A model generated the notes under the pieces. That model made no database searches, was not told the origin of the DNA, and saw only the letters and a list, made by a program, of their open reading frames with translations. Position numbers and translations under genes: made by a program. 33,194 bases of DNA. It comes from an uncultured Eubacteriaceae bacterium. Its GTDB lineage: Bacteria; Bacillota; Clostridia; Lachnospirales; CAG-274. Below, in pieces: positions 13,054-19,270 of the stretch (position 1 is its first letter; the number at the start of each line of letters is the position of its first letter). Location: positions 1 through 33,194 of the forward strand of contig CAMMIW010000021.1 in NCBI GenBank assembly GCA_946497035.1. The letters run 5' to 3'.

Positions 13054-14070
13054 TTAAAATTTTACACCTAATTTTTTTAAATGTTTTTCAATTTCTTCTT
13101 GATTTGTATTTTCCCTTAAGTTTTTTTGTTCTATTTGTCTAATTAAATCATTATCAAGTGGTTCTTGCTTATAATTTAAAAATTTATTTGTGCTATAAGA
13201 TTTTGTATAATTATAATTGCTATCACTAATTTCTCTTTTAGCATCATCTAACAGATAGCTTTTTTCTAAAATAGCATTAGTAAAAATTGCAGATATGTAT
13301 TTAGCTTTATTTTTAATATTATCACTATTGATAATTTCAAATTTTTTAACAACATAATCTATTAATTTATTAATTGTTTCTTTATCCATTTTTTCAAGCT
13401 CTATTATTAAGCTATTAATATCAATTTTTTTATTAGCTACAGTTGTTGTTTTTTGTTGTAAAAGTTTATTAGATATATCTATTACTGTTTTTTTAATTTC
13501 ATTATCACAGTCATCTAATTGTATTTTAAAATTGTTATTTGAATTTTGAGCATAGTCCGTCTGTCCGTCTGTCATTTCTTTTTTAGGTTCTTCAACGACA
13601 GACAGACTGACATTATTTTCTTTTTTTAATATTTCATTTTTTATTATTTTATTATTAGTGTCGGCTTTTCCGATTTCGGCTTTTCCGACTTCGGCTTTTC
13701 CGACTTCGGCTTTTGCACTTTTATTTACTAGTGTTGAAGTACTTTCTTTTACTTCAATAGGTTTCATAAATACAGTATATTTAACTCCACAAAATCTATT
13801 TTTTGTATCTTTTAATTGTTCTTTTTTTATATAACCATATTTAATTAATTCTTTCATTCCAGAAATAACAGAATCTCTACCATCTTTTTTTAATTTAATT
13901 AAAGTTGATTGATATAATTTATGTGTTGGACTATTTTGGTACTGTAAAATTTGAGAATATAAACCTAATGCTTTGTAAGATAATCTATTATCATTTAATA
14001 TATGGTTAGGGATAGTTGTAAAACCTATAAACTCATTACTAAATACTATTTCTGTTTCGTTTTTATACAT
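13054..14070 (-). CDS. Plasmid-type replication initiator (winged helix plus DnaD-like C-terminus)
   Basis: 338 residues, ATG with GAAAGGAG. Residues 1-115 form a winged-helix domain (FTTIPNHILNDNRLSYKALGLYSQIL...GYIKKEQL...KYTVFMKP) as in Firmicutes replication initiators. Residues ~125-145 are a short repeat (KAEVGKAEVGKAEIGKAD) encoded by four 15-bp direct repeats that look like iterons. Residues ~180-280 are helical and DnaD-like, and the tail ends with a helix (IEKHLKKLGVKF). Initiator genes that contain their own iterons are known from RepA_N-type plasmids. The leader has a promoter and an antisense RNA. Most likely the gene that replicates the plasmid prophage. Confidence 0.75.
   Translation of the reverse strand: MYKNETEIVFSNEFIGFTTIPNHILNDNRLSYKALGLYSQILQYQNSPTHKLYQSTLIKLKKDGRDSVISGMKELIKYGYIKKEQLKDTKNRFCGVKYTVFMKPIEVKESTSTLVNKSAKAEVGKAEVGKAEIGKADTNNKIIKNEILKKENNVSLSVVEEPKKEMTDGQTDYAQNSNNNFKIQLDDCDNEIKKTVIDISNKLLQQKTTTVANKKIDINSLIIELEKMDKETINKLIDYVVKKFEIINSDNIKNKAKYISAIFTNAILEKSYLLDDAKREISDSNYNYTKSYSTNKFLNYKQEPLDNDLIRQIEQKNLRENTNQEEIEKHLKKLGVKF
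13554..13611. repeat. GTC-rich inverted repeat inside the initiator gene
   Basis: AGTCCGTCTGTCCGTCTGTC (13554-13573) is followed after 23 bases by GACAGACAGACTGAC (13597-13611), which can pair as GTCTGTC/GACAGAC and extend. It is far richer in G+C than the surroundings. AGTCCGTCTGTC also occurs upstream of the HUH gene (20012-20023). Confidence 0.6.
13661..13720. repeat. Iteron-like 15-bp direct repeats inside the initiator gene
   Basis: Four consecutive 15-bp units, TCGGCTTTTCCGAYT three times and a degenerate fourth (TCGGCTTTTGCACTT). Each unit is itself a small dyad (TCGG-CTTTT-CCGA). Good candidate for the initiator binding site and plasmid origin. Confidence 0.7.
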
Positions 14071-14316
14071 AAAAATAATCTCCTTTCAATTACTGTATGT
14101 TTTCTACCTTGAATATAACAATAATACAAAAAGAGATTTTTTTTTAATTTCAAAAAATATATTGACTTTTAGTTAAAAATATTTTAAAATAGTATTAACT
14201 AAGAAATTAATATAAAAATTTCTTTTTATACTGTTAAAAATTTTACTCTTAACTCATTTCTGTTCGTCAAACTTTCGTGAGTTAAGAGTTTTTGCTATAT
14301 TCAATTTTTTAGTTTT
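14071..14316. repeat. Duplicated replication leader, copy 2
   Basis: Leader of the initiator gene, strongly similar to 12081-12330, including ribosome-site region, antisense promoter and terminator stem. Confidence 0.85.
14162..14293 (+). ncRNA. Putative antisense RNA of the initiator leader, copy 2
   Basis: Plus-strand TTGACT (14162-14167), 17-bp spacer, TAAAAT (14185-14190). Terminator stem ACTCTTAACTCA (14245-14256) / TGAGTTAAGAGT (14278-14289), then T-run. The initiator mRNA starts to the right of it (promoter 14359-14387), so the RNA is antisense to the ~280-base leader. This is the arrangement of countertranscript copy-number control. Confidence 0.6.
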
Positions 14317-14358
14317 TATGTATTATAAAATTACATTATTTTTAAATTTATTATTAAA

Positions 14359-14387
14359 ATTATAATATAAAATTTATTTTATATCAA
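14359..14387 (-). promoter_or_regulatory. Promoter of the replication initiator gene
   Basis: On the minus strand TTGATA (complement of 14382-14387), 17-bp spacer, TATAAT (complement of 14359-14364), overlapping the stop codon of the ImmA-like gene. It would give an untranslated leader of about 280 bases before ATG 14070. Confidence 0.75.
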
Positions 14388-14914
14388 TAAGATTTTTGAT
14401 TTTTTATAAAAGTTTTAAAATTATTGTATACTTGTTGCTCTAAATGACTTGTGTAGAATTTGTTTCGTTGTATCAATTCTTTTAACCTTTGAGAGCGATA
14501 TTCTGCCGATTGTAGTGATACATCACATATATTAGCTATATCTTGTGGTGTTATGTAATTTAATTCTTTTAAAACTACTGCAGGCATCAATAAACATCTG
14601 GCGAAAATATTGGCTTGATATTCTTCAATACCAATATTGGTGTGTATTGTATGCCCTAGATTATTGTGTTTTAAAAGAATATGTCCTATTTCGTGGGCTA
14701 TGGTAAATCTAGCTCTAGTTTTTATTAAATTTTTGTTTAAAAATATTGTATCATTTTTTATAAACGCTTGTTTATCATTTTCTTGTAGTAAGTAAATATC
14801 TAGTTTATATTAGTTTAATATCTTTTTTAAATTGATAGGTAAACTATCAGTTTTTGTTTCAATTAAAGTTTGCCAAGCTCTATCACGAGCCACTTTATAA
14901 TATTTATAATTCAT
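14384..14914 (-). pseudogene. ImmA/IrrE-type metallopeptidase, broken by one stop codon
   Basis: ATG at 14914 with AAGGAG. The frame reads YYKVARDRAWQTLIET...LPINLKKILN, then TAA (14810-14812), and continues in the same frame as YKLDIYLLQEN...RARFTIAHEIGHILLKH...GIEEYQANIFARCLLMPAVV. That includes the zinc motif HEIGH and the downstream EYQAN-type region of the ImmA (DUF955) family. Without the stop it would be 176 residues, the usual size. ImmA proteases cleave the neighbouring repressor to induce prophages; here the repressor gene lies directly upstream. A single nonsense codon is the only damage seen; read-through or sequencing error is possible. Confidence 0.85.
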
Positions 14915-14995
14915 ATAGCTACACTCCTTGTTACCTTGTTATAATAATAATGAGTGTATCGTTGAGTATAGCTATTATTACTTTTTAAGATTTAA

Positions 14996-15529
14996 TTAAA
15001 AGTATTTATCATAGTCTTCTGGGTCAAGTTTAATAGCATTTTTTGTTATTCTATCAAATTCTTCTTGTGATATTTCTGTTATACCTTCCCCACGAGCAAC
15101 TATTTTTACAGTATCTTTCGGTAAACTATTAATTTTATCATATAATTCCTCTAATTTATCTGTATGATTTGAATAGTAATTTTCAATAGACTTTATTAAA
15201 AAATTTATAATAGTCTTTTTTGAAAAGTCATCTAATTTAATAAATGTTTCCAATAAATTTATAGTCATATTATCTAGGCTATATTTATCTTTTAATGTAT
15301 TTAATATGTCTTTTTCTGTTTCAATAAAAATGGGTTCAATACCATTTTTTAGCCAATTTTCATTTACATTAAATTCTTTACAAATTAGTTTTATATGACG
15401 TTCTTGAAGAGGTGTTCTACCACGTTCAATATCGCTCAAACCACCTATACTTAAATCTATCCTTGTACCAAATTCTTTTAAGGTTAATTTAAGAATATTT
15501 TTTCTTAATTCTTTTAAACGAGAGTTCAT
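14996..15529 (-). CDS. CI-like XRE-family prophage repressor
   Basis: About 177 residues. ATG 15529 is chosen because AAAGGCGG lies 8 bases upstream; a GTG at 15538 sits inside that site. Residues 1-60 are a Cro/CI helix-turn-helix (LTLKEFGTRIDLSIGGLSDIERGRTPLQERHIKLICKEF). The C-terminus is helical and lacks a LexA-type peptidase Ser-Lys pattern, consistent with removal by an ImmA-type partner. Its promoter carries a palindromic operator in the spacer, so it is probably autoregulated and also blocks the divergent early promoter. Confidence 0.88.
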   Translation of the reverse strand: MNSRLKELRKNILKLTLKEFGTRIDLSIGGLSDIERGRTPLQERHIKLICKEFNVNENWLKNGIEPIFIETEKDILNTLKDKYSLDNMTINLLETFIKLDDFSKKTIINFLIKSIENYYSNHTDKLEELYDKINSLPKDTVKIVARGEGITEISQEEFDRITKNAIKLDPEDYDKYF

Positions 15530-15550
15530 ATTTTTCACCGCCTTTATTAT

Positions 15551-15579
15551 ATTATATTAAGAAAATCTTAAAAAGTCAA
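15551..15579 (-). promoter_or_regulatory. Repressor promoter with operator O1 in its spacer
   Basis: Minus strand TTGACT (complement of 15574-15579), 17-bp spacer, TATAAT (complement of 15551-15556). The palindrome TAAGAAAATCTTA at 15558-15570 fills the spacer. Confidence 0.85.
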
Positions 15580-15602
15580 TTAAAATTTATATATTTCTAT
15601 TA

Positions 15603-15655
15603 TTGACAAATTAAGAAAATTGATATATAATTAAAAAAAAAATAAGAAAATCTTA
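15603..15655 (+). promoter_or_regulatory. Early promoter with operators O2 (half) and O3
   Basis: TTGACA (15603-15608), 17-bp spacer, TATAAT (15626-15631), an exact consensus promoter. TAAGAAAAT (15612-15620) in the spacer is a half match of the operator. A second perfect TAAGAAAATCTTA lies at 15643-15655, just after the transcription start. With O1 this makes a three-site repressor switch. Confidence 0.88.
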
Positions 15656-15671
15656 AAAAAGAGGTGATTTT

Positions 15672-15824
15672 ATGAAAATAGATACAAAAATTTTTAAAGA
15701 TATTGATGATAATGAAAAAGTTTGCATTTTATCAAAAATATTACCAAAAGACATTGAATTGTGGATAAAAGCAAAAGCGACTGGTATGGTTGATATGGCA
15801 GAGATGTTAACACAAAAAAATTAA
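15672..15824 (+). CDS. Small first early protein, unknown function
   Basis: 50 residues, ATG with AAAGAGGTG. It begins MKIDTKIFKDIDDNEKVC and includes LPKDIELWIKAKATGM, a pattern seen in short helical DNA-binding or anti-repressor peptides, but no family is recognised. It occupies the place of cro, as the first gene from the repressor-controlled early promoter. Its stop runs into a terminator hairpin, so most transcripts may end here unless antiterminated. Confidence 0.65.
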   Translation: MKIDTKIFKDIDDNEKVCILSKILPKDIELWIKAKATGMVDMAEMLTQKN

Positions 15825-15846
15825 ACCACCTATATAGGTGGTTTAA
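15821..15846. terminator. Cassette hairpin 1 (bidirectional terminator)
   Basis: TTAAACCACC-TATATA-GGTGGTTTAA, perfect 10-bp stem, between two convergent genes. Three more copies of the same hairpin follow at 17075, 17401 and 18069. Confidence 0.85.
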
Positions 15847-15853
15847 TAAAAAT

Positions 15854-16786
15854 TTATAAATCTATTATGTCATAAAATACTTCTTCACTTATAATAGTTA
15901 AATCTTGTCCTTTTTCGATTAGTTCTTCTGCTTTAACTATTTTTTTACTCTTATTATTTTTTACAGATGAACTATATTTAAGACTACCAACTATTAAAAA
16001 ATTAGTATTTTTAGTTACAGATTTATCGCATATACCACCGAAGTCTATAACTTTTTGCATAGCTTTTATACGTTCCATTTTTTCAAGTTTACCTGTAAAA
16101 ACGCAATGTGAATTGTATAGAATATGTGTTTCATCAAATTCTTGAGTGTTAGGGGTTAGAGTTGATAGCCTTTGTTCAGGACTTTTATACTTAAATAATT
16201 CAATATAGTCTATATTATTTTTAGTTATATATTCCCTAATAGACTTTATACACTCTAAAACCATTAAACAATCAAATTCTGCTCTATGATGATTTGATAA
16301 GTCAATTTTTAAATATTCACATACAGTGTTTAATCTATGGTCTTTTAAATTAGGGTACAGTTTACGAGCAAATCGCATAATATCAATAAAATCATTTTTA
16401 AAATGTTTTTTTAATATATGAAATGTATTGTCATATATAAAATTAATATCAAAATTTACATTATACCCTATAACATAACTATCTCCTATAAATTCAATTA
16501 ATTTTGGTAATACATTTTTTAATTTAGGAGAATTTTTTACCATTTCATTAGTTATTCCTGTTAATTTAGTTATGAATGGTAAAATTTCATCATTAGGTTT
16601 AACTAATGTTGAATATTTTGAAATTATAGTATCATCTTTAATTTTTAGGCAACATATTTCTATAATTTCATCTAAATCGGGAAATAGCCCAGTAGTTTCT
16701 AAATCTAAAATTACGTATTCATCAGGAAGAAGTATTAGGTTATTTCCTTTAAATTCTCTTTTAGAGTTATTTTTTGTAGATAGCAT
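15854..16786 (-). CDS. DEDD 3'-5' exonuclease (DnaQ-like) with C-terminal BRCT domain
   Basis: About 310 residues from ATG 16786, chosen because AAAGGAG lies 8 bases upstream; the longer frame up to 16879 covers a promoter. The exonuclease domain spans residues ~18-185: VILDLETTG (ExoI, D and E), VIGYNVNFDINFI (ExoII) and HHRAEFDCLMV (ExoIII). Residues ~230-310 are a BRCT domain (CVFTGKLEKMERIKAMQKVIDFGG...TNFLIVG). Such DnaQ-BRCT proteins occur on Firmicutes chromosomes, plasmids and phages and probably act in DNA repair or replication. Expressed divergently from the small gene at 16911. Confidence 0.85.
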   Translation of the reverse strand: MLSTKNNSKREFKGNNLILLPDEYVILDLETTGLFPDLDEIIEICCLKIKDDTIISKYSTLVKPNDEILPFITKLTGITNEMVKNSPKLKNVLPKLIEFIGDSYVIGYNVNFDINFIYDNTFHILKKHFKNDFIDIMRFARKLYPNLKDHRLNTVCEYLKIDLSNHHRAEFDCLMVLECIKSIREYITKNNIDYIELFKYKSPEQRLSTLTPNTQEFDETHILYNSHCVFTGKLEKMERIKAMQKVIDFGGICDKSVTKNTNFLIVGSLKYSSSVKNNKSKKIVKAEELIEKGQDLTIISEEVFYDIIDL

Positions 16787-16811
16787 ATTCATTTCTCCTT
16801 TCTTGTGTAAT

Positions 16812-16879
16812 GGTATATTTATTATTTGGTACATATAAATATACACCATAATTATACAATAAAAGGTAAAAAATAACAA
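16812..16879. promoter_or_regulatory. Divergent control region, copy A
   Basis: Imperfect palindrome GGTATATTTAT...ATATAAATATACACC (16812-16848), and a minus-strand promoter TTGTTA (complement of 16874-16879), 17-bp spacer, TATAAT (complement of 16851-16856). The region from the minus-strand ribosome site to the plus-strand TTG is repeated at 17675 and 18299. Confidence 0.75.
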
Positions 16880-16910
16880 TAAATTAAATTTTTAGAAAGG
16901 TGGTGGTATA

Positions 16911-17078
16911 TTGAAAAATATAAAAATTTTTAAAAGAAAACCTAAGTTTGAAATCGAACTTGAAATACATAAGAGTTTTCGTGGTGGTATAGAAGTGGAA
17001 CAAGTTATAGAGTTAATTAAAAAAACAAGAGAAAAGTTTAATGATGCAGATTTAAAAATAAGACTTTTGAATGATTAA
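16911..17078 (+). CDS. Small accessory protein, MKNIKIF family member 1
   Basis: 55 residues, TTG start after AGAAAGGTGGTGG. The first 14 codons (MKNIKIFKRKPKF) and the upstream DNA are identical to the gene at 17771; then the sequences diverge but keep a VIELIKKTREKFNDADLKI helix matching LQKVREKVKEADLIV there. Function unknown. The pair suggests duplication followed by divergence within the cassette array. Ends directly in hairpin 2. Confidence 0.65.
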   Translation: MKNIKIFKRKPKFEIELEIHKSFRGGIEVEQVIELIKKTREKFNDADLKIRLLND

Positions 17079-17100
17079 ACCACCAATATAGGTGGTTTAA
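17075..17100. terminator. Cassette hairpin 2
   Basis: TTAAACCACC-AATATA-GGTGGTTTAA overlapping the stop codon of the preceding gene. Confidence 0.85.
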
Positions 17101-17177
17101 CTTTTACTTACATATTAAATGCTAAAATCGTAAAAGAAATACTATATTTTTAATAAATTTTGAAAGGGGGTGATGTT

Positions 17178-17399
17178 ATGCATAATAGAGTTTCAGATGA
17201 AGAAAATAAAACAAGTTCGGTGGAAACTTATGCAAATGTTACAATATCATTTGATGCAAAAATTGACCAATTAGCAGACATTGAAAAAATATATAAAAAA
17301 ATAAAACAAGAAATTAATCAATTAGTTGAAATAAAAATCGATACTGATACATCTAAAACTAAATTTTTTAAAAGTGAATATGAACATTTATTGAAATAA
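17178..17399 (+). CDS. Small accessory protein, unknown function
   Basis: 73 residues from ATG 17178, chosen because GAAAGGGGGTG lies just upstream; the TTG at 17160 is before that site. It begins MHNRVSDEENK and has a strand-helix pattern (YANVTISFDAKIDQLADIEKIYKKIKQEINQL) reminiscent of the MKNIKIF proteins, but similarity is too weak to call. Between hairpins 2 and 3; no palindromic control region of its own. Confidence 0.6.
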   Translation: MHNRVSDEENKTSSVETYANVTISFDAKIDQLADIEKIYKKIKQEINQLVEIKIDTDTSKTKFFKSEYEHLLK

Positions 17400-17400
17400 G

Positions 17401-17425
17401 TTAAACCACCGTTATAGGTGGTTTA
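17401..17425. terminator. Cassette hairpin 3
   Basis: TAAACCACC-GTTATA-GGTGGTTTA between convergent genes. Confidence 0.85.
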
Positions 17426-17439
17426 GCAAGAAGAAAAAA

Positions 17440-17649
17440 TTAAAAGTCTCCAAAACATTTTTTTAGTTCTTCTTCTTGGGCTTTTTTAGCTTTGATATAT
17501 TCTTCACTATTAACAATTTTTAGATTTTCAACAAATGAGTTGTATTCTTCCATATAACGATAACAAATGGAAAGATTATCATAAGTTGATAAATCTAACT
17601 CTTTAATTCTTAAAAGTGCAAGATTATGAGCTATATCTTCAAAATTCAT
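17440..17649 (-). CDS. Small accessory protein, unknown function
   Basis: 69 residues from ATG 17649, which has AAAGGAGGA 8 bases upstream; the longer frame to 17739 is promoter sequence. Helical and charged: MNFEDIAHNLALLRIKELDL...NSEEYIKAKKAQEEELKKCFGDF. No family recognised. Divergent to the gene at 17771 across control region B. Confidence 0.6.
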   Translation of the reverse strand: MNFEDIAHNLALLRIKELDLSTYDNLSICYRYMEEYNSFVENLKIVNSEEYIKAKKAQEEELKKCFGDF

Positions 17650-17674
17650 ATGTATTCCTCCTTTCCTGTGTAAT

Positions 17675-17739
17675 GGCATATTTATATCTAGCAAATATAA
17701 ATATACCATAATTATACAATAAAAGGTAAAAAATAACAA
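17675..17739. promoter_or_regulatory. Divergent control region, copy B
   Basis: Palindrome GGCATATTTATAT...AAATATAAATATACC (17675-17707) and minus-strand promoter TTGTTA, 17 bp, TATAAT (complements of 17734-17739 and 17711-17716). Nearly identical to copies A and C. Confidence 0.75.
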
Positions 17740-17770
17740 TAAATTAAATTTTTAGAAAGGTGGTGGTATA

Positions 17771-18043
17771 TTGAAAAATATAAAAATTTTTAAAAGAAAA
17801 CCTAAGTTTATAATTCAAATAGAAGCAGATACAGAAATTATAGAAGTTAATAATTTTACATCATTCTTACAAAAAGTAAGAGAAAAAGTAAAAGAGGCAG
17901 ATTTAATTGTAAACTATTATTTTATAAATCCTGAAAAATCTTGTAATAGATTATGCTCAAAATTTAACCAAGAAACAAAACAAGAGATTTTAACTGAAAT
18001 TTGTCAAGGGTTAAAAAATAGTTTAAAAAAATTAGATATTTAA
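17771..18043 (+). CDS. Small accessory protein, MKNIKIF family member 2
   Basis: 90 residues, TTG start after AGAAAGGTGGTGG. Shares its first residues MKNIKIFKRKPKF and a central REKVKEADL-type helix with the 55-residue protein at 16911. It has an additional C-terminal part with two cysteines (SCNRLCSKFNQETKQEILTE). Unknown function. Ends shortly before hairpin 4. Confidence 0.65.
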   Translation: MKNIKIFKRKPKFIIQIEADTEIIEVNNFTSFLQKVREKVKEADLIVNYYFINPEKSCNRLCSKFNQETKQEILTEICQGLKNSLKKLDI

Positions 18044-18066
18044 AATGTATATACTTGGATATAGTA

Positions 18067-18092
18067 TAAAACCACCTAAATAGGTGGTTTAG
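18067..18092. terminator. Cassette hairpin 4
   Basis: AAACCACC-TAAATA-GGTGGTTT between convergent genes; fourth copy of the hairpin. Confidence 0.85.
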
Positions 18093-18100
18093 CTCTAAGG

Positions 18101-18274
18101 TTATTTACAGTTAGTAATTTTATGGTATTCCTTTAATACTTCAACAGATGATTTTACTGATGTTTCAAATATTAATTTAGTTAATTCGGAAGAAGCGTCA
18201 TTACCATCAATTTTAGATGTAAATTGTTCAATAACTTTTTTTGATATTTCATCAAAGTTTATATTATTATCCAT
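18101..18274 (-). CDS. Small accessory protein, unknown function
   Basis: 57 residues from ATG 18274, with GAAAGGAG upstream; the longer frame to 18370 is promoter sequence. Predicted helical (MDNNINFDEISKKVIEQF...SSVEVLKEYHKI). No family recognised. Third minus-strand member of the cassette array, divergent to the gene at 18392. Confidence 0.6.
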   Translation of the reverse strand: MDNNINFDEISKKVIEQFTSKIDGNDASSELTKLIFETSVKSSVEVLKEYHKITNCK

Positions 18275-18298
18275 ATTTATTCTCCTTTCCTGTGTAAT

Positions 18299-18363
18299 GG
18301 TATATTTATATCTAGCACATATAAATATACCATAATTATACAATAAAAGGTAAAAAATTACAA
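18299..18363. promoter_or_regulatory. Divergent control region, copy C
   Basis: Perfect palindrome GGTATATTTATAT-7-ATATAAATATACC (18299-18331) just downstream of a minus-strand promoter TTGTAA, 17 bp, TATAAT (complements of 18358-18363 and 18335-18340). The palindrome is well placed as an operator. Confidence 0.8.
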
Positions 18364-18391
18364 TAAACAAAATTTATAAAGAGGTGTTGTA

Positions 18392-18640
18392 ATGAGCCAA
18401 TTTAAAGTAAAGAAAAATATATCTAATATTTATTTTGGTTTAAAAAATAATAAATGTTTGAGTGCAAATATTAGATTTAATAAATTTTTTACTTATAATA
18501 AAATTTTGGAAGATAATAAAAATTATATTTCAAAAAAACAATATAAAAAATTAAAAAATATGTTAAATAAAGAATTAAATAGCATATTTGCAACTAAAAG
18601 AAAGCTAAAAAGTAATTATTATAAAAAGTCTAAAAAATAA
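18392..18640 (+). CDS. Small very basic protein, unknown function
   Basis: 82 residues, ATG with AAAGAGGTG. Very rich in Lys and Asn (MSQFKVKKNISNIYF..., ending NYYKKSKK), so it may bind nucleic acid. No family recognised. Plus-strand partner of control region C; last gene of the cassette array. Confidence 0.6.
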   Translation: MSQFKVKKNISNIYFGLKNNKCLSANIRFNKFFTYNKILEDNKNYISKKQYKKLKNMLNKELNSIFATKRKLKSNYYKKSKK

Positions 18641-18647
18641 TACATCT

Positions 18648-18720
18648 TAAATTTTATAATTTATATTTCAAAACTAAATAATTCAAATTTTATAATTCAA
18701 TTTATCTTTTATAATTCCAA
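18648..18720. repeat. Three TTTTATAATT repeats before the early operon
   Basis: TTTTATAATT occurs at 18652, 18688 and 18707, twice followed by C and A residues (TTCAA, TTCCAA). Each contains a TATAAT -10-like core. Could be regulator sites or stacked promoters for the 18.8-21.3 kb operon. Confidence 0.45.
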
Positions 18721-18733
18721 TTTTGTTAAACAA

Positions 18734-18762
18734 AGCTACTACACATTAAAAGTGTAGTAGCT
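18734..18762 (+). promoter_or_regulatory. Leader hairpin of the early operon
   Basis: AGCTACTACAC-ATTAAAA-GTGTAGTAGCT, perfect 11-bp stem without a T-run, ending 10 bases before the first ATG. More likely a leader structure than a terminator. Confidence 0.55.
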
Positions 18763-18772
18763 ATGAGGTACT

Positions 18773-18919
18773 ATGAAAACAATAAAAATAATATTTGCAG
18801 ATACAAGTGTACATTATATGCTTGTACTTAAAAATGAGCCTATAATACCTTTTTTAAGGTGCTTAGAAAGGCAAAAAAACGTAAAAGTAGATTATTATAA
18901 GGAGGTTGTAGATTGTTAG
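18773..18919 (+). CDS. Small early protein, unknown function
   Basis: 48 residues, ATG after GAGGT. Begins MKTIKIIFADTSVHYMLVL and ends KEVVDC. The size and the IIFADTSVHYMLVLKNEP pattern are shared with short proteins often seen before XRE regulators in clostridial prophages, but I cannot name a family. Its 3' end contains the AAGGAGG site for the next gene and overlaps it by 7 bases. Confidence 0.55.
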   Translation: MKTIKIIFADTSVHYMLVLKNEPIIPFLRCLERQKNVKVDYYKEVVDC

Positions 18920-19071
18920 ATTATATGTTAAATATTGTAGACAATATTTATCATATGATTTTTTTTGATAAAGACAAGCCTAAAGTAGTTAATTTAAACA
19001 CAAAAAACTATATAACGGCTAAAGAAAGAGCAGAGAGATACAAAAAAGAATATTTACATATTGGAGGTTAA
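18913..19071 (+). CDS. Small early protein, unknown function
   Basis: 52 residues, TTG start behind AAGGAGG with ideal spacing. Starts MLDYMLNIVDNIYHMIFF and contains TAKERAERYKKEYLH near the C-terminus. Overlaps the preceding gene and carries the GGAGG site for the HTH gene that follows, so translation is coupled. No family recognised. Confidence 0.6.
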   Translation: MLDYMLNIVDNIYHMIFFDKDKPKVVNLNTKNYITAKERAERYKKEYLHIGG

Positions 19072-19075
19072 ACTA

Positions 19076-19267
19076 ATGATAAAAATAACTTTAAAAGCAG
19101 CAAGAGTTAATGCAAATTTAACTCAACAAGAGGTAGCAGATAAATTAAAAGTATCAAAACATACCATAATGAATTGGGAAAAGGGTATAACAAAAGTAGG
19201 ATATTCACAATTAAAACACTTAAGTGAAATTTATAGTATAGATGTAAAACATTTATTTTTAGGGTAG
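19076..19267 (+). CDS. XRE-family helix-turn-helix regulator
   Basis: 63 residues from ATG 19076, with GGAGG at 19063-19067; the TTG at 19061 lies before that site. The whole protein is one HTH_3 domain: LKAARVNANLTQQEVADKLKVSKHTIMNWEKGITKVGYSQLKHLSEIYSI. Probably a Cro-like or early-to-late switch regulator; candidate sites are the repeats at 18648-18720. It is the only clear DNA-binding gene at the head of the early operon. Confidence 0.85.
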   Translation: MIKITLKAARVNANLTQQEVADKLKVSKHTIMNWEKGITKVGYSQLKHLSEIYSIDVKHLFLG

Positions 19268-19270
19268 TAT

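Noticed and set aside
13661..13720. Short repeats as CRISPR or VNTR of no function
   Set aside because: Fifteen-base units without spacers, in frame within an initiator gene; iteron interpretation fits better.
16787..16879. N-terminal extensions of the minus-strand cassette genes (also to 17739 and 18370)
   Set aside because: All three extensions (MLFFTFYCIIMV-like) are translations of the repeated promoter/palindrome; ribosome sites support the shorter starts.
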